Positions 1-7,430 of a DNA stretch of 14,782 nt are shown here, in pieces. The stretch is from Candidatus Omnitrophota bacterium (GTDB taxonomy: Bacteria > Omnitrophota > Gorgyraeia > JABMQH01). The notes beneath the pieces were generated by a model. It saw nothing but the letters and a program-made list of their open reading frames with translations, ran no database searches and had not been told where the DNA came from. A program made the translations under genes and the position numbers. The stretch lies in assembly GCA_026387595.1 (NCBI GenBank), contig JAPLLL010000035.1, forward strand, positions 463-15,244, in the 5' to 3' direction. Position 1 is the first letter of the stretch; the number at the start of each line of letters is the position of its first letter.

Positions 1-144
1 CTGTCCGAGTCGCTGATCAAAAGGGACTGCGGCGTAAAAGACGCGGCAAATTACCTGCCCGGCCTTGGCGGGGTTCTGGATGTGATAGACAGTCTGTTAT
101 TTACGACGCCGATATTTTATTTTTACGTGAGGATGTTTTTGTGA
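1..144 (+). CDS. cdsA: Phosphatidate cytidylyltransferase CdsA, C-terminal end (5' partial)
   Basis: Reading frame 1 is open from the first base to TGA at 142-144 and gives the last 47 residues of a protein whose start lies outside the window. The stretch SLIKRDCGVKDAANYLPG followed by GGVLDVIDSLLF matches the CdsA family signature (S-x-x-K-R then KD, PG, GG, D-x-x-D). A final hydrophobic segment (TTPIFYFYV) fits the last membrane helix. CdsA makes CDP-diacylglycerol from phosphatidate and CTP in the inner membrane. The usual signature reads PGHGG and DRxD; here these are PGLGG and DVID, a variant I believe also occurs in other deep-branching groups. The order cdsA-dxr-rseP is very common and supports the call. 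The stop overlaps the dxr start in a GTGA arrangement. Confidence 0.9.
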   Translation: MSESLIKRDCGVKDAANYLPGLGGVLDVIDSLLFTTPIFYFYVRMFL

Positions 145-1241
145 AACGTATAGCGATTTTAGGTTCGACAGGTTCGATAGGCGTAAATACGCTGAATGTC
201 ATCGCGGCGCATAAGGATGAATTCAGGGTAGTCGGCCTGACCGCAAATACAAACACAGCGCTTTTGGACCGGCAGGTGAAAAGATTTAAGCCAAAAATTT
301 ACTGCGCTGCGCAGGAGGCCGGAGTTGAGGGGCTCATTGAGGTTGCAACGCACCCGGACGTGGACCTTGTGGTCATGGCGATAGTCGGAAGCGTCTCGCT
401 GGTCCCGCTTCTGGAGGCCATTAAGGCCAAAAAGCAGATCGCGCTTGCAAGCAAAGAGGCGCTGGTGAGCGGCGGGGAAGTGGTCATGAAGGCCGCCGCT
501 AAAAACCGCGTAAAGATAATACCGGTTGACAGTGAGCACAGCGCGATATTCCAGTGTATAAATGGAAGGCCCAGGCAGGAGATAAAAAAGATATACCTTA
601 CCGGCACAGGCGGCCCCCTGAGGAAAGTCCACAAGCGGATGTTCAACGCTTTTTCGCCGGAAGAAATGGCGCGCCACCCGAAATGGAACATGGGCAAGAA
701 GATATCCATCGATTCCGCAACGCTTATGAACAAGGGCCTTGAGGTAATTGAAGCAAAATGGCTTTTCGGAGTGCCGCTTGCGAGCATAGAGGTGCTGATA
801 CACCCTGAGGCCGTTATACATTCCATGGTGGAGTTTATCGACGGGACCGTGATCGCGCAGCTGGCAGCGACCGATATGCGGCTTCCTATACAGTACGCCT
901 TAAGTTATCCAAAGAGGCTGCCGCTGCGTTTCGGCCTGGAACTTGATTTCAAAAAAACAAATAAACTGACATTCTGCCAGCCTGATTCGAAAAAATTCCC
1001 GTGTTTTAAGCTTGCGCAGGATGCCGCCAGAGACGGCGGCACGTTTCCGGCGGTCTTAAACGCAAGCAACGAGGAAACGGTCCTCAGCTATCTGGACAGG
1101 AAAATAAGTTTTACCGCGATACCGCGCGTAATAGAAAAGGTGTTGTCCAAACACAGGTCCAAGCCGTCGCCTGACCTTGGCGATATATTGGAAGCGGACA
1201 GCTGGTCAAGAGAGGAGGCAAGAATACTTTGTTGTCGTTAA
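141..1241 (+). CDS. dxr: 1-deoxy-D-xylulose 5-phosphate reductoisomerase
   Basis: This is the second enzyme of the MEP isoprenoid pathway, converting DXP to 2-C-methyl-D-erythritol 4-phosphate with NADPH in the cytoplasm. The 366-residue product has the NADPH-binding GSTGSIG at residues 8-14, ALASKEALV near 101-109, PVDSEHSAIFQ with predicted metal ligands D130 and E132, TGTGGPLR at 154-161, and HPKWNMGKK followed by DSATLMNKGLE at 191-201 with E201 as third ligand. HPEAVIHSMV at 221-230 is also typical. Length is slightly short of the usual 380-400. The GTG start at 141 overlaps the cdsA stop and is preceded by TGAGGA at 128-133, 7 nt away. Where E. coli has SGGPFR and ANKE, this protein has TGGPLR and ASKE; both changes are conservative. 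Its 3' end overlaps rseP by 13 nt. Confidence 0.97.
   Translation: MKRIAILGSTGSIGVNTLNVIAAHKDEFRVVGLTANTNTALLDRQVKRFKPKIYCAAQEAGVEGLIEVATHPDVDLVVMAIVGSVSLVPLLEAIKAKKQIALASKEALVSGGEVVMKAAAKNRVKIIPVDSEHSAIFQCINGRPRQEIKKIYLTGTGGPLRKVHKRMFNAFSPEEMARHPKWNMGKKISIDSATLMNKGLEVIEAKWLFGVPLASIEVLIHPEAVIHSMVEFIDGTVIAQLAATDMRLPIQYALSYPKRLPLRFGLELDFKKTNKLTFCQPDSKKFPCFKLAQDAARDGGTFPAVLNASNEETVLSYLDRKISFTAIPRVIEKVLSKHRSKPSPDLGDILEADSWSREEARILCCR
1213..1218 (+). promoter_or_regulatory. Shine-Dalgarno AGGAGG for rseP
   Basis: A full AGGAGG lies inside the 3' end of dxr, 10 nt before TTG at 1229 and 13 nt before the next in-frame TTG at 1232. No ATG or GTG exists before the HExxH motif of rseP at residue 18, so this site decides in favour of a TTG start near 1229. 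Confidence 0.75.
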
Positions 1242-2299
1242 TCGCATTTTTGTTCGTGCTGAGCGTCCTGGTGATAATACACGAATTCGGGCATTTTATA
1301 ATCGCAAAGCGCAACGGCGTTAAGGTGGAAAAATTCTCATTCGGTTTCGGACCGAAACTTTTCGGCCTGACCAGAGGGGATACCGAATACCGCATCTCAC
1401 TTATACCCCTGGGGGGATATGTAAAAATGGCAGGCGATGAGCCTGAAAGCGCGACAGGCCATGCAGGCGAATTTCTTTCCAAGACCGTATGGCAGCGTTT
1501 TAAGATCGTGGTATTCGGCCCGGTATTGAATTACGTGCTGGCATTTGTCCTGTTCTGGGTTATTTTTATGGTTGGTTCCCCCGTGGTTATCAACAAGATA
1601 GGCAGCCTGCTTGATGATTACCCCGCAAAGGCAGCCGGACTTTTAGCCGGAGACAGGATATTATCAGTAGACGGCCAAAAAACCGCATACTGGGAAGAGC
1701 TCACGGATATAATACACAATAAGAAAACCGGCGACCTGAATCTTGAGGTTGAACGCGCTACCAAAACCGGCCAGCAGGTAATTAAGATAAAAGTTACGCC
1801 GAAGTTAAAAGAAGTTACTGATATTTTCGGGAAAAAATGTTCTATTTCGCTTATCGGCATAGCCCCTTCCGGAGAGGCGATAAAGGTAAGATATGGCATT
1901 GTTGAAAGTTTTTTGAAGGCAGGCGCGACCATTTATAAACTTACCGACGTGACCTGTAAATCTCTTCTTTTTATAGTGACGGGCAAACTGTCGATCAAGG
2001 AATCGATGACGGGCCCCATAGGCATGTACATAATCACCGGTAAGGCAGCGGAATTGGGCATGGTGTATCTTCTCCAGATGATGGCGATATTGAGCGCTTC
2101 GCTTGCGATATTTAACCTGCTTCCTGTTCCGGTCCTGGACGGGGGACATATCCTTTTTCTGGTTATTGAAAAGATAAGGGGGAAACCCCTGAGCGCGAAA
2201 TTCCAGGAAAAAGCCGCGCAAGGCGGCCTGGCGCTACTGATCGCGCTTATGTTGTTTGTGTTGTATGCGGATATCCTGAGGTTTATTGTGAAAAAATAA
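1229..2299 (+). CDS. rseP: RIP-family site-2 zinc metalloprotease RseP/RasP
   Basis: This is an inner-membrane intramembrane protease of the S2P/M50 family. It cleaves transmembrane substrates such as anti-sigma factors after a first cut by another protease. The 356-residue product has HEFGH at 18-22 (zinc ligands H18 and H22, catalytic E19) in the first membrane helix, then the usual GFGPKLFG and IPLGGYVKMAGDE at 40-71. A single PDZ domain spans roughly 118-190. NLLPVPVLDGG at 296-306 carries the third zinc ligand, D304. Hydrophobic segments near 95-116, 285-313 and 334-352 complete a four-helix topology. One PDZ domain is the shorter RasP/YluC-like form; E. coli RseP has two and about 450 residues. 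The start is TTG at 1229, or possibly 1232. It is followed by a 49-nt spacer containing a direct repeat. The substrate is unknown. Confidence 0.95.
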   Translation: MLSLIAFLFVLSVLVIIHEFGHFIIAKRNGVKVEKFSFGFGPKLFGLTRGDTEYRISLIPLGGYVKMAGDEPESATGHAGEFLSKTVWQRFKIVVFGPVLNYVLAFVLFWVIFMVGSPVVINKIGSLLDDYPAKAAGLLAGDRILSVDGQKTAYWEELTDIIHNKKTGDLNLEVERATKTGQQVIKIKVTPKLKEVTDIFGKKCSISLIGIAPSGEAIKVRYGIVESFLKAGATIYKLTDVTCKSLLFIVTGKLSIKESMTGPIGMYIITGKAAELGMVYLLQMMAILSASLAIFNLLPVPVLDGGHILFLVIEKIRGKPLSAKFQEKAAQGGLALLIALMLFVLYADILRFIVKK

Positions 2300-2310
2300 A
2301 AGAAGAAAAC

Positions 2311-2352
2311 GATTACAGCGATAAAAAAAGAGATTACAGCGATTAAAGATGT
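2311..2352 (+). repeat. 21-bp direct repeat, two units, spanning the ispG start
   Basis: GATTACAGCGAT occurs at 2311-2322 and again at 2332-2343. Taken as 21-bp units (2311-2331 and 2332-2352), the copies agree at 17 of 21 positions, and the second unit contains the ATG of ispG at 2349. The 5' side is A-rich. The repeat replaces the place where a Shine-Dalgarno sequence would be expected. It could be a short tandem duplication, a fragment of a dispersed repeat, or a two-site binding element, since 21 bp is about two helical turns. Confidence 0.8.
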
Positions 2353-3455
2353 TTGAACGAAGAAAAACTAGATTAATAAAGGTAGGCGGCGTAAAGATCG
2401 GTTCCGGCGCGCCGATATCCGTTCAGTCCATGGCGAAGACCGATACGCGCGATATTGTGGCTACGGTGCGCCAGATAAAAAAACTTGAAAAAGCGGGCTG
2501 CGATATTGTGCGGGTAGCTGTAAAGGATGCCGCCGCCGCAAAGGCGATAAGAGCCATAAAGGAAAAGATACGCATACCGCTTGTCGCCGACATCCATTTC
2601 CATTATAACCTTGCAATAGAGGCGATAAATGCGGGCGCCGATAAGATCAGGCTTAACCCGGGCAACATAAAAAAGAAAGAGGATATTGCGCAGGTCATCA
2701 AACTGGCCAGGCAAAAAAAGATACCGATCCGGATAGGCATTAATTCGGGGTCATTGCCGGATCCGCGCAGATCAATGGCTTCTTCAGCGTTGGAATACAT
2801 AAAGATTTTCGAATCGATGGATTTCCGTGATATAATAATATCGCTTAAGTCCTCTGATGTCGCAATGATGATAGGCGCCTATAGGGACATGGCCGGGATT
2901 TGCGATTACCCGTTTCATCTCGGCGTTACGGCGGCCGGTCCTGCTTCATGCGGTATCATTAAATCCAGCGTCGGGATCGGCGCGTTACTATATGAGGGCA
3001 TAGGTGACACCATACGCGTTTCATTGACAGGGGACCCGGTTGAGGAAGTAAGGGCAGGGATACAGATCCTTCGCAGCCTGGGCCTTAGGAAAGAGGGTGT
3101 AGAGATTATTTCATGCCCGACCTGCGGAAGATGCGAAGTTGATTTGGTGAAGGTTGTTAAAGAGTTTGAGGGGAAAGTGCAAAAACTGAGCGGTTACCCC
3201 TCGGGCTTGACTTCGTGGTCGAAACGGGGCCCTCGGGGTGATTGCCACCACACAATGCGACTGTTAAAGGTGGCAATCATGGGATGCGTGGTTAACGGCC
3301 CCGGAGAGGCAAAAGATGCAGACATCGGCATCGCAGCAGGTAAAAAAAGCGGCATGTTGTTCAAAAAAGGCAAACCGATACGAAAAATTGCCGAGAAAGA
3401 TTTTGTTAAGGTGCTGTTAAATGAAATGGACAAAATACTTAATACCAACGCTTAA
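2349..3455 (+). CDS. ispG: 4-hydroxy-3-methylbut-2-en-1-yl diphosphate synthase IspG (GcpE), with an in-frame insert
   Basis: IspG is the penultimate MEP-pathway enzyme, reducing methylerythritol cyclodiphosphate to HMBPP with a [4Fe-4S] cluster. The TIM-barrel half starts at RRKTRLIKVGGVKIG (4-18) and includes QSMAKTDTRD at 26-35, ADIHFHYNLA at 80-89 and RLNPGNI at 101-107. The cluster half has CPTCGRC at 256-262, GCVVNGPGEA at 312-321 with C313 and E320, and DIGIAAGKKSG after it. Residues of about 282-303 form an extra segment with a composition unlike the family (SGLTSWSKRGPRGDCHH). It is encoded by a palindrome and sits between the two cysteine motifs, where homologues I recall have only a few residues. 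The frame is preserved, so the enzyme may still work. The ATG start has no clear Shine-Dalgarno, and an in-frame stop at 2322-2324 with no other start codon downstream of it leaves no alternative. It overlaps proS by 35 nt. Confidence 0.95.
   Translation: MFERRKTRLIKVGGVKIGSGAPISVQSMAKTDTRDIVATVRQIKKLEKAGCDIVRVAVKDAAAAKAIRAIKEKIRIPLVADIHFHYNLAIEAINAGADKIRLNPGNIKKKEDIAQVIKLARQKKIPIRIGINSGSLPDPRRSMASSALEYIKIFESMDFRDIIISLKSSDVAMMIGAYRDMAGICDYPFHLGVTAAGPASCGIIKSSVGIGALLYEGIGDTIRVSLTGDPVEEVRAGIQILRSLGLRKEGVEIISCPTCGRCEVDLVKVVKEFEGKVQKLSGYPSGLTSWSKRGPRGDCHHTMRLLKVAIMGCVVNGPGEAKDADIGIAAGKKSGMLFKKGKPIRKIAEKDFVKVLLNEMDKILNTNA
3190..3245 (+). repeat. REP-like imperfect palindrome inserted in frame within ispG
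   Basis: The left arm ACCCCTCGGGC (3196-3206) faces the right arm GCCCTCGGGGT (3229-3239), pairing at 9 of 11 positions. The only mismatch is TC (3201-3202) opposite TC (3233-3234). Outward pairing continues, with three G-T wobbles, to G3190-C3245. An inner hairpin TTCG-TGGT-CGAA lies at 3212-3223. The span matches the extra protein segment at IspG residues 282-299. Small palindromes inserted in frame in genes are known, for example Rickettsia palindromic elements. The arms resemble the palindrome in the ugd leader at 14273-14311. Confidence 0.75.
3239..3279 (+). repeat. 11-bp perfect inverted repeat in ispG
   Basis: TGATTGCCACC at 3239-3249 is the exact reverse complement of GGTGGCAATCA at 3269-3279, with a 19-nt loop. 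The right arm encodes the conserved KVAIM core just before the cluster cysteine C313; the left arm lies at the edge of the inserted palindrome. It may be chance, or a local inverted copy made when the insert formed. Confidence 0.7.
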
Positions 3456-5115
3456 AGAAACCCCGCAGGACGCAGAGGCAAAAAGCCATATCCTGATGAT
3501 GCGCGCCGGCCTTATCCGCAGGCTCAGCGCAGGCGCATATTCATATCTTCCGCTGGGGGTGCGTGTCCTGGAAAAGATTACGGGGATAATACGCCAGGAG
3601 ATGAACAAGCAAGGCGCTGTTGAGGTGCTCCTGCCCGCGCTCCAGCCGCCCGAGATATGGAAACAGACCGGGCGCTACGATATCCTGGGCGATGTCCTTA
3701 TAAAATTCATAGACAGGAGCAAGCGGGAATGCGTGTTAGGGCCGACGCATGAAGAGGTAATAACTTCGCTTGTCGCGAACGAGATAAGGTCATATAAGCA
3801 GCTTCCCATTACGCTATACCAGATCCAGACAAAATTCAGGGATGAACCCAGGCCCAGGTTCGGGGTCCTGCGTTCAAAAGAATTTATAATGAAGGATGCC
3901 TACAGCTTTGACCGGGACATCGCGGGCCTGGACGAAAGCTATAAGAAGATGTACGATGCATATTGCGCCATATTTTCGCGCTGCGGCCTGGATTGCATAC
4001 CGGTTGAGGCGGACGCGGGTTTTATGGGCGGAGACGTATCGCATGAATTCATGGTGCCGTCGGATGTGGGCGAGGATGCCATCATAATATGCGCCGCCTG
4101 CAAATATGCCGCGAGTAAAGAAGCAGCCGCGGTAAAATCAGAAAATAATGAGCAAACGGCGAAGGCCAAGGGAGAACCAATAAAGGAAGTAAAAACACCT
4201 GATACCTCAACAATTGAAAAAGTGAGCAAGCTCTTAAAGTGCCCTCCGGAACAGATGGTTAAAACGTTAATATATAAAGCGGACGGAAATCACATAGCAG
4301 CGCTTGTAAGAGGTGACCACGATGTAAATGAGGCAAAGTTAAAACGTTTCCTTAAATGCGAAATACTGGAACTGGCCGATCCAAAATCCATACAGGATGC
4401 TACAGGCGGTCCGATCGGTTTCAGCGGCCCTGTAGGCCTTAAAAACGTGAGGATGATCGCGGACAACAGCATCATGGGCATGGCAGATTTTGTCACGGGC
4501 GCGAATAAAAAAGATATGCACCTTATTAATGTGAACCTGGACAGGGATTTCAAGGTCCAGGAGTGGGCTGATATACGCTACATAACGGAAAAAGACACTT
4601 GTCCGAAGTGCGGCGGCCCGATACAGCTTAAATTTGCCATAGAGGTCGGCCACACATTTAAACTGGGCACGAAATATTCCAAAGTGCTTAATGCCGTGTA
4701 TCTTGATGAAAAAGGCGCGGAGCATCCGATGATAATGGGCTGTTACGGCATAGGCGTAAACAGGATAGCAGCCGCATATATCGAGCAGAATAACGACAAG
4801 GACGGCATAATCTGGCCGTCTCCAATTGCGCCGTTTAAAGTGGCAGTGGTAGTGGTCAATGCAGCGGATAAAGACCTTATGGCGTTTGCGGAAGAAGTAT
4901 ACAAGGACCTGCAGGATAAAGGCATAGAGGTCCTGCTGGATGACCGCGAGGACCGCGCCGGCATAAAGTTCAAGGACGCGGACCTGATAGGTTTTCCGTA
5001 TCAGGTCATTGTAAGCGACAGGCATATAAAGGACAGAAAAGTCGAGTTAAAGAACAGGCGTACCGGCGAACGCTCAATAATCTCAAAAGACGAGATCCCC
5101 GCCAAGATCCAATAG
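3421..5115 (+). CDS. proS: Prolyl-tRNA synthetase, bacterial type with editing domain
   Basis: This class II synthetase charges tRNA-Pro in the cytoplasm. The 564-residue product begins with MKWTKYLIPTLKETPQDAEA, the normal start of bacterial ProRS, so the 35-nt overlap with ispG is real. AAGG at 3408-3411 provides a ribosome site 9 nt upstream of the ATG. Motif 1 lies near 63-75 and motif 2 near 137-164 (TKFRDEPRPRFGVLRSKEF). CAAC at 224-227 and CPKC at 394-397 form the usual cysteine pairs. A YbaK-like Ala-tRNA editing insertion occupies about 240-385. Motif 3 is GCYGIGVNR at 440-448, and the anticodon-binding domain runs from about 470 to the end. Length and domain order are standard. The neighbours dxr, rseP and ispG form a frequently seen cluster, which favours co-transcription. 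Confidence 0.98.
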   Translation: MKWTKYLIPTLKETPQDAEAKSHILMMRAGLIRRLSAGAYSYLPLGVRVLEKITGIIRQEMNKQGAVEVLLPALQPPEIWKQTGRYDILGDVLIKFIDRSKRECVLGPTHEEVITSLVANEIRSYKQLPITLYQIQTKFRDEPRPRFGVLRSKEFIMKDAYSFDRDIAGLDESYKKMYDAYCAIFSRCGLDCIPVEADAGFMGGDVSHEFMVPSDVGEDAIIICAACKYAASKEAAAVKSENNEQTAKAKGEPIKEVKTPDTSTIEKVSKLLKCPPEQMVKTLIYKADGNHIAALVRGDHDVNEAKLKRFLKCEILELADPKSIQDATGGPIGFSGPVGLKNVRMIADNSIMGMADFVTGANKKDMHLINVNLDRDFKVQEWADIRYITEKDTCPKCGGPIQLKFAIEVGHTFKLGTKYSKVLNAVYLDEKGAEHPMIMGCYGIGVNRIAAAYIEQNNDKDGIIWPSPIAPFKVAVVVVNAADKDLMAFAEEVYKDLQDKGIEVLLDDREDRAGIKFKDADLIGFPYQVIVSDRHIKDRKVELKNRRTGERSIISKDEIPAKIQ

Positions 5116-5119
5116 CCTG

Positions 5120-6508
5120 ATGGATAAGAATATAATCCAAAAACTTGCTGCTATCGTCGGAGAAAAGGGCGTTATATCAGCAAAGGACCTGCTTGAGAAT
5201 TATTCCCATGATGAGTTCCCCCTTCCGGAGATATGGAAACTTCCTGATGCAGCTGTAAAGCCCCGCAATGCCGAAGAGGTCTCCGAAATCTTAAAACTTG
5301 CCAACAAGGAAAAGATCCCTGTCACGCCAAGAGGCGGGGGAACGGGTCTTTGCGGCGGATGCGTGCCCCAAAATGGCGGGATCGTTCTTTTATTCGATAA
5401 TATGAATAAAGTGCTTGAGGTGGATCCGGATAACTTTATGGTTACGGCGCAGGCAGGTGTAATGCTAAGAGACCTGTATGCGCAAATCGAGAAAGAAGGA
5501 TTTTTCTTTCCGCCGCACCCTGGCGATGAAACTGCGATGGTCGGCGGGGTCATTGCCACGAACGCCGGCGGCGCGAGGGCGGTCAAATACGGCACGATAC
5601 GCAATTTTGTAAGGGGTATCGAGGTGGTTTTACCCGGCGGCGATATCATAAACCTTGGCGGTAAATTCATAAAGAACAGCACGGGTTTTAACCTGCTCCA
5701 GCTTTTTATAGGTTCGGAAGGGACCCTCGGCGTAATAACCAAGGCCGTTATAAGTTTTCTGGCAGCGCCCAAGGAAACAGCAACGTTGGTCGTGCCCTAC
5801 GATACAATACAAGATGCGATAGGAACTGTTCCCGCTATAATGAAGGGTAAGATCGTGCCTCTTGCCATTGAATTCATAGAAGAAGACGCAATAGCTATTA
5901 CGGAGAAACATCTTTCAAAAAAATGGCCTGTCCGGGATGCAAAGGCATGTCTTGTCATTATCCTGGATGCGGCAAGCAGGGAAGAGGTAGACAGGCTTAC
6001 GCAGGCAATAGCCGATATTGCGTTAAAAAATAAGGCAAAGGACGTATTTATCGCCGATACAAAGACAAGAGAAAAAGAGATCCTTGATTTTCGCAGTTCA
6101 ATGTATGAGGCCCTGAAGCCCAATCTTATTGAGACGCTTGATATCGCAGTGCCGGTAAGCGAAATAGCCGCGCATGTAGAAGCCGTGCACAGGATAGAAA
6201 AAGAGCAGGGGCTTTGGATTCCCACTTATGGCCATGCAGGCGACGGGAACGTGCACGCCCATATAATGAAACTCGGCCTTGATCAAAAGATAAAAAAGGA
6301 CTGGCAGAAGATCTATCCGGTTGTCCGAAAGCTGATCCACGAGGACGCCAAGAAACGCGGGGGCATGATTTCCGGTGAACATGGCATAGGCCTTATTAAA
6401 AGAGAGTATATGCTCGATTTCCTGGGGCCAAAGCAAATAGAGATCATGCGCTCAATAAAGTCCATCCTGGACCCCAACAACATCCTTAACCCCGGTAAGA
6501 TAGTTTAA
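5120..6508 (+). CDS. glcD: FAD-linked oxidase, GlcD / D-lactate dehydrogenase family
   Basis: This flavoprotein of the VAO/PCMH superfamily oxidizes a D-2-hydroxyacid such as glycolate or D-lactate; the exact substrate cannot be read from sequence. The FAD-binding half has PVTPRGGGTGLCGGCVP at 67-83, PPHPGDE at 131-137, the glycine-rich ATNAGGARAVKYG at 146-158, and STGFNLLQLFIGSEGTLG at 187-204. The C-terminal FAD-oxidase domain has GHAGDGNVHAH at 371-381, GEHGIG at 419-424 and the ending LDPNNILNPGK. The 462-residue length is typical. No GlcE, GlcF, EtfAB or lactate permease gene lies beside it, so its electron acceptor is unknown. The ATG is 4 nt after the proS stop with no recognisable Shine-Dalgarno, suggesting translational coupling. 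The family is certain; the symbol reflects family only. Confidence 0.88.
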   Translation: MDKNIIQKLAAIVGEKGVISAKDLLENYSHDEFPLPEIWKLPDAAVKPRNAEEVSEILKLANKEKIPVTPRGGGTGLCGGCVPQNGGIVLLFDNMNKVLEVDPDNFMVTAQAGVMLRDLYAQIEKEGFFFPPHPGDETAMVGGVIATNAGGARAVKYGTIRNFVRGIEVVLPGGDIINLGGKFIKNSTGFNLLQLFIGSEGTLGVITKAVISFLAAPKETATLVVPYDTIQDAIGTVPAIMKGKIVPLAIEFIEEDAIAITEKHLSKKWPVRDAKACLVIILDAASREEVDRLTQAIADIALKNKAKDVFIADTKTREKEILDFRSSMYEALKPNLIETLDIAVPVSEIAAHVEAVHRIEKEQGLWIPTYGHAGDGNVHAHIMKLGLDQKIKKDWQKIYPVVRKLIHEDAKKRGGMISGEHGIGLIKREYMLDFLGPKQIEIMRSIKSILDPNNILNPGKIV

Positions 6509-6530
6509 CCTACCCTAGGGCCATCCCGTA

Positions 6531-6559
6531 TTGAATTTATACTAGTATTATGGTATAAT
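6531..6559 (+). promoter_or_regulatory. Sigma-70-type extended -10 promoter for accD
   Basis: The -35 TTGAAT (6531-6536, 4 of 6 to consensus) is 17 bp from a perfect -10 TATAAT (6554-6559). TGG directly before the -10 supplies the extended TGn element. The site lies in the 73-nt gap after glcD, and transcription would start around 6566, about 16 nt before ATG 6582. It would head the accD-to-lptD gene run. Confidence 0.8.
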
Positions 6560-6581
6560 CTTAATATTAAGAAGGAGCCTG

Positions 6582-7427
6582 ATGGCCATATTTGGCAAGC
6601 CTAAATATACCGTTGTAAAGGTCGCGAAAAAAAGAGGCATACCGTCCGGCCTGTGGTCCAAGTGTGAGGACTGCGGGGATGTCGTATACAATAAGCAGCT
6701 TGAGGAGAACCTGAAGGTATGTCCCAAATGCAATTATCATTTTACGCTCGGCGCCCACGAAAGGATAAAGACGCTCCTGGATGAGGGCAGTTTCTCCGAA
6801 TATGACGCCAACCTTATTTCCCAGGACCCCCTCAATTTTGTCGGCATAAAAACCTACAAGGATAAGATAAGAGAAGATCAGGCAGCGACCTCGCTGAAAG
6901 AGGCGGCTGTTACAGGCGAAGGCCTGCTTGATAAAAAGAAACTCGTTTTTTGCGTTACGGATTCAAGGTTTATCATGGGTTCCATGGGTTCTGTCGTGGG
7001 CGAGAAGCTGTCCCGCGCATTTGAAAAGGCCACAAAAATGAAGCTGCCGATCATCATAGTGTCCGGGTCAGGCGGCGGGGCCAGGATGTACGAAGGCATA
7101 CTTTCTTTAATGCAGATGGCAAAGACATCCGGGGCGGTTGCGCGTCACAAAGATGCAGGGCTTTTATTCATATCAGTCCTTACCAATCCCACGATGGCAG
7201 GTGTCATGGCGTCGTTCGCGTCTCTGGGGGACCTTATAAGCGCGGAACCAAAGGCCCTGATAGGCTTTACCGGGCCGCGTGTCATAGAGCAGACCATCCA
7301 TCAGCGGCTGCCCAAGGGTTTTCAGCGCTCGGAATTCCTTCTTGGACATGGGCTTATAGATATGGTGGTCAGCAGAAAAAATTTAAAGGAAACGCTAAGC
7401 CAGCTACTTGATTATCTGGCGGTATAA
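6582..7427 (+). CDS. accD: Acetyl-CoA carboxylase carboxyltransferase subunit beta
   Basis: AccD forms with AccA the carboxyltransferase that moves the carboxyl group from biotin to acetyl-CoA, giving malonyl-CoA for fatty acid synthesis. The 281-residue product has the expected N-terminal C4 zinc ribbon (C28-x2-C31 and C47-x2-C50), then the crotonase-fold carboxyltransferase with SGSGGGARMYEGILSLMQMAK in the middle and FTGPRVIEQT near the acetyl-CoA site. Length matches the family. The ATG at 6582 is preceded by AAGGAG at 6572-6577, a short 4 nt away, and by the strong promoter. accA, accB and accC are not in the window; accD alone is common. The next gene starts 3 nt after the stop. Confidence 0.97.
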   Translation: MAIFGKPKYTVVKVAKKRGIPSGLWSKCEDCGDVVYNKQLEENLKVCPKCNYHFTLGAHERIKTLLDEGSFSEYDANLISQDPLNFVGIKTYKDKIREDQAATSLKEAAVTGEGLLDKKKLVFCVTDSRFIMGSMGSVVGEKLSRAFEKATKMKLPIIIVSGSGGGARMYEGILSLMQMAKTSGAVARHKDAGLLFISVLTNPTMAGVMASFASLGDLISAEPKALIGFTGPRVIEQTIHQRLPKGFQRSEFLLGHGLIDMVVSRKNLKETLSQLLDYLAV

Positions 7428-7430
7428 AAA

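Noticed and set aside
3190..3280. ispG disrupted (pseudogene or frameshift)
   Set aside because: The insert keeps the frame, has no stop, and all catalytic cysteines and E320 are present downstream.
4339..5025. Open minus-strand frame of 228 codons opposite proS
   Set aside because: It lies wholly under the proS editing and catalytic domains and shows no family motif.
6509..6530. Possible terminator after glcD (CCCTAGGG at 6513-6520)
   Set aside because: The palindrome has no loop large enough for a hairpin and no T-run follows, so I cannot support a rho-independent terminator.
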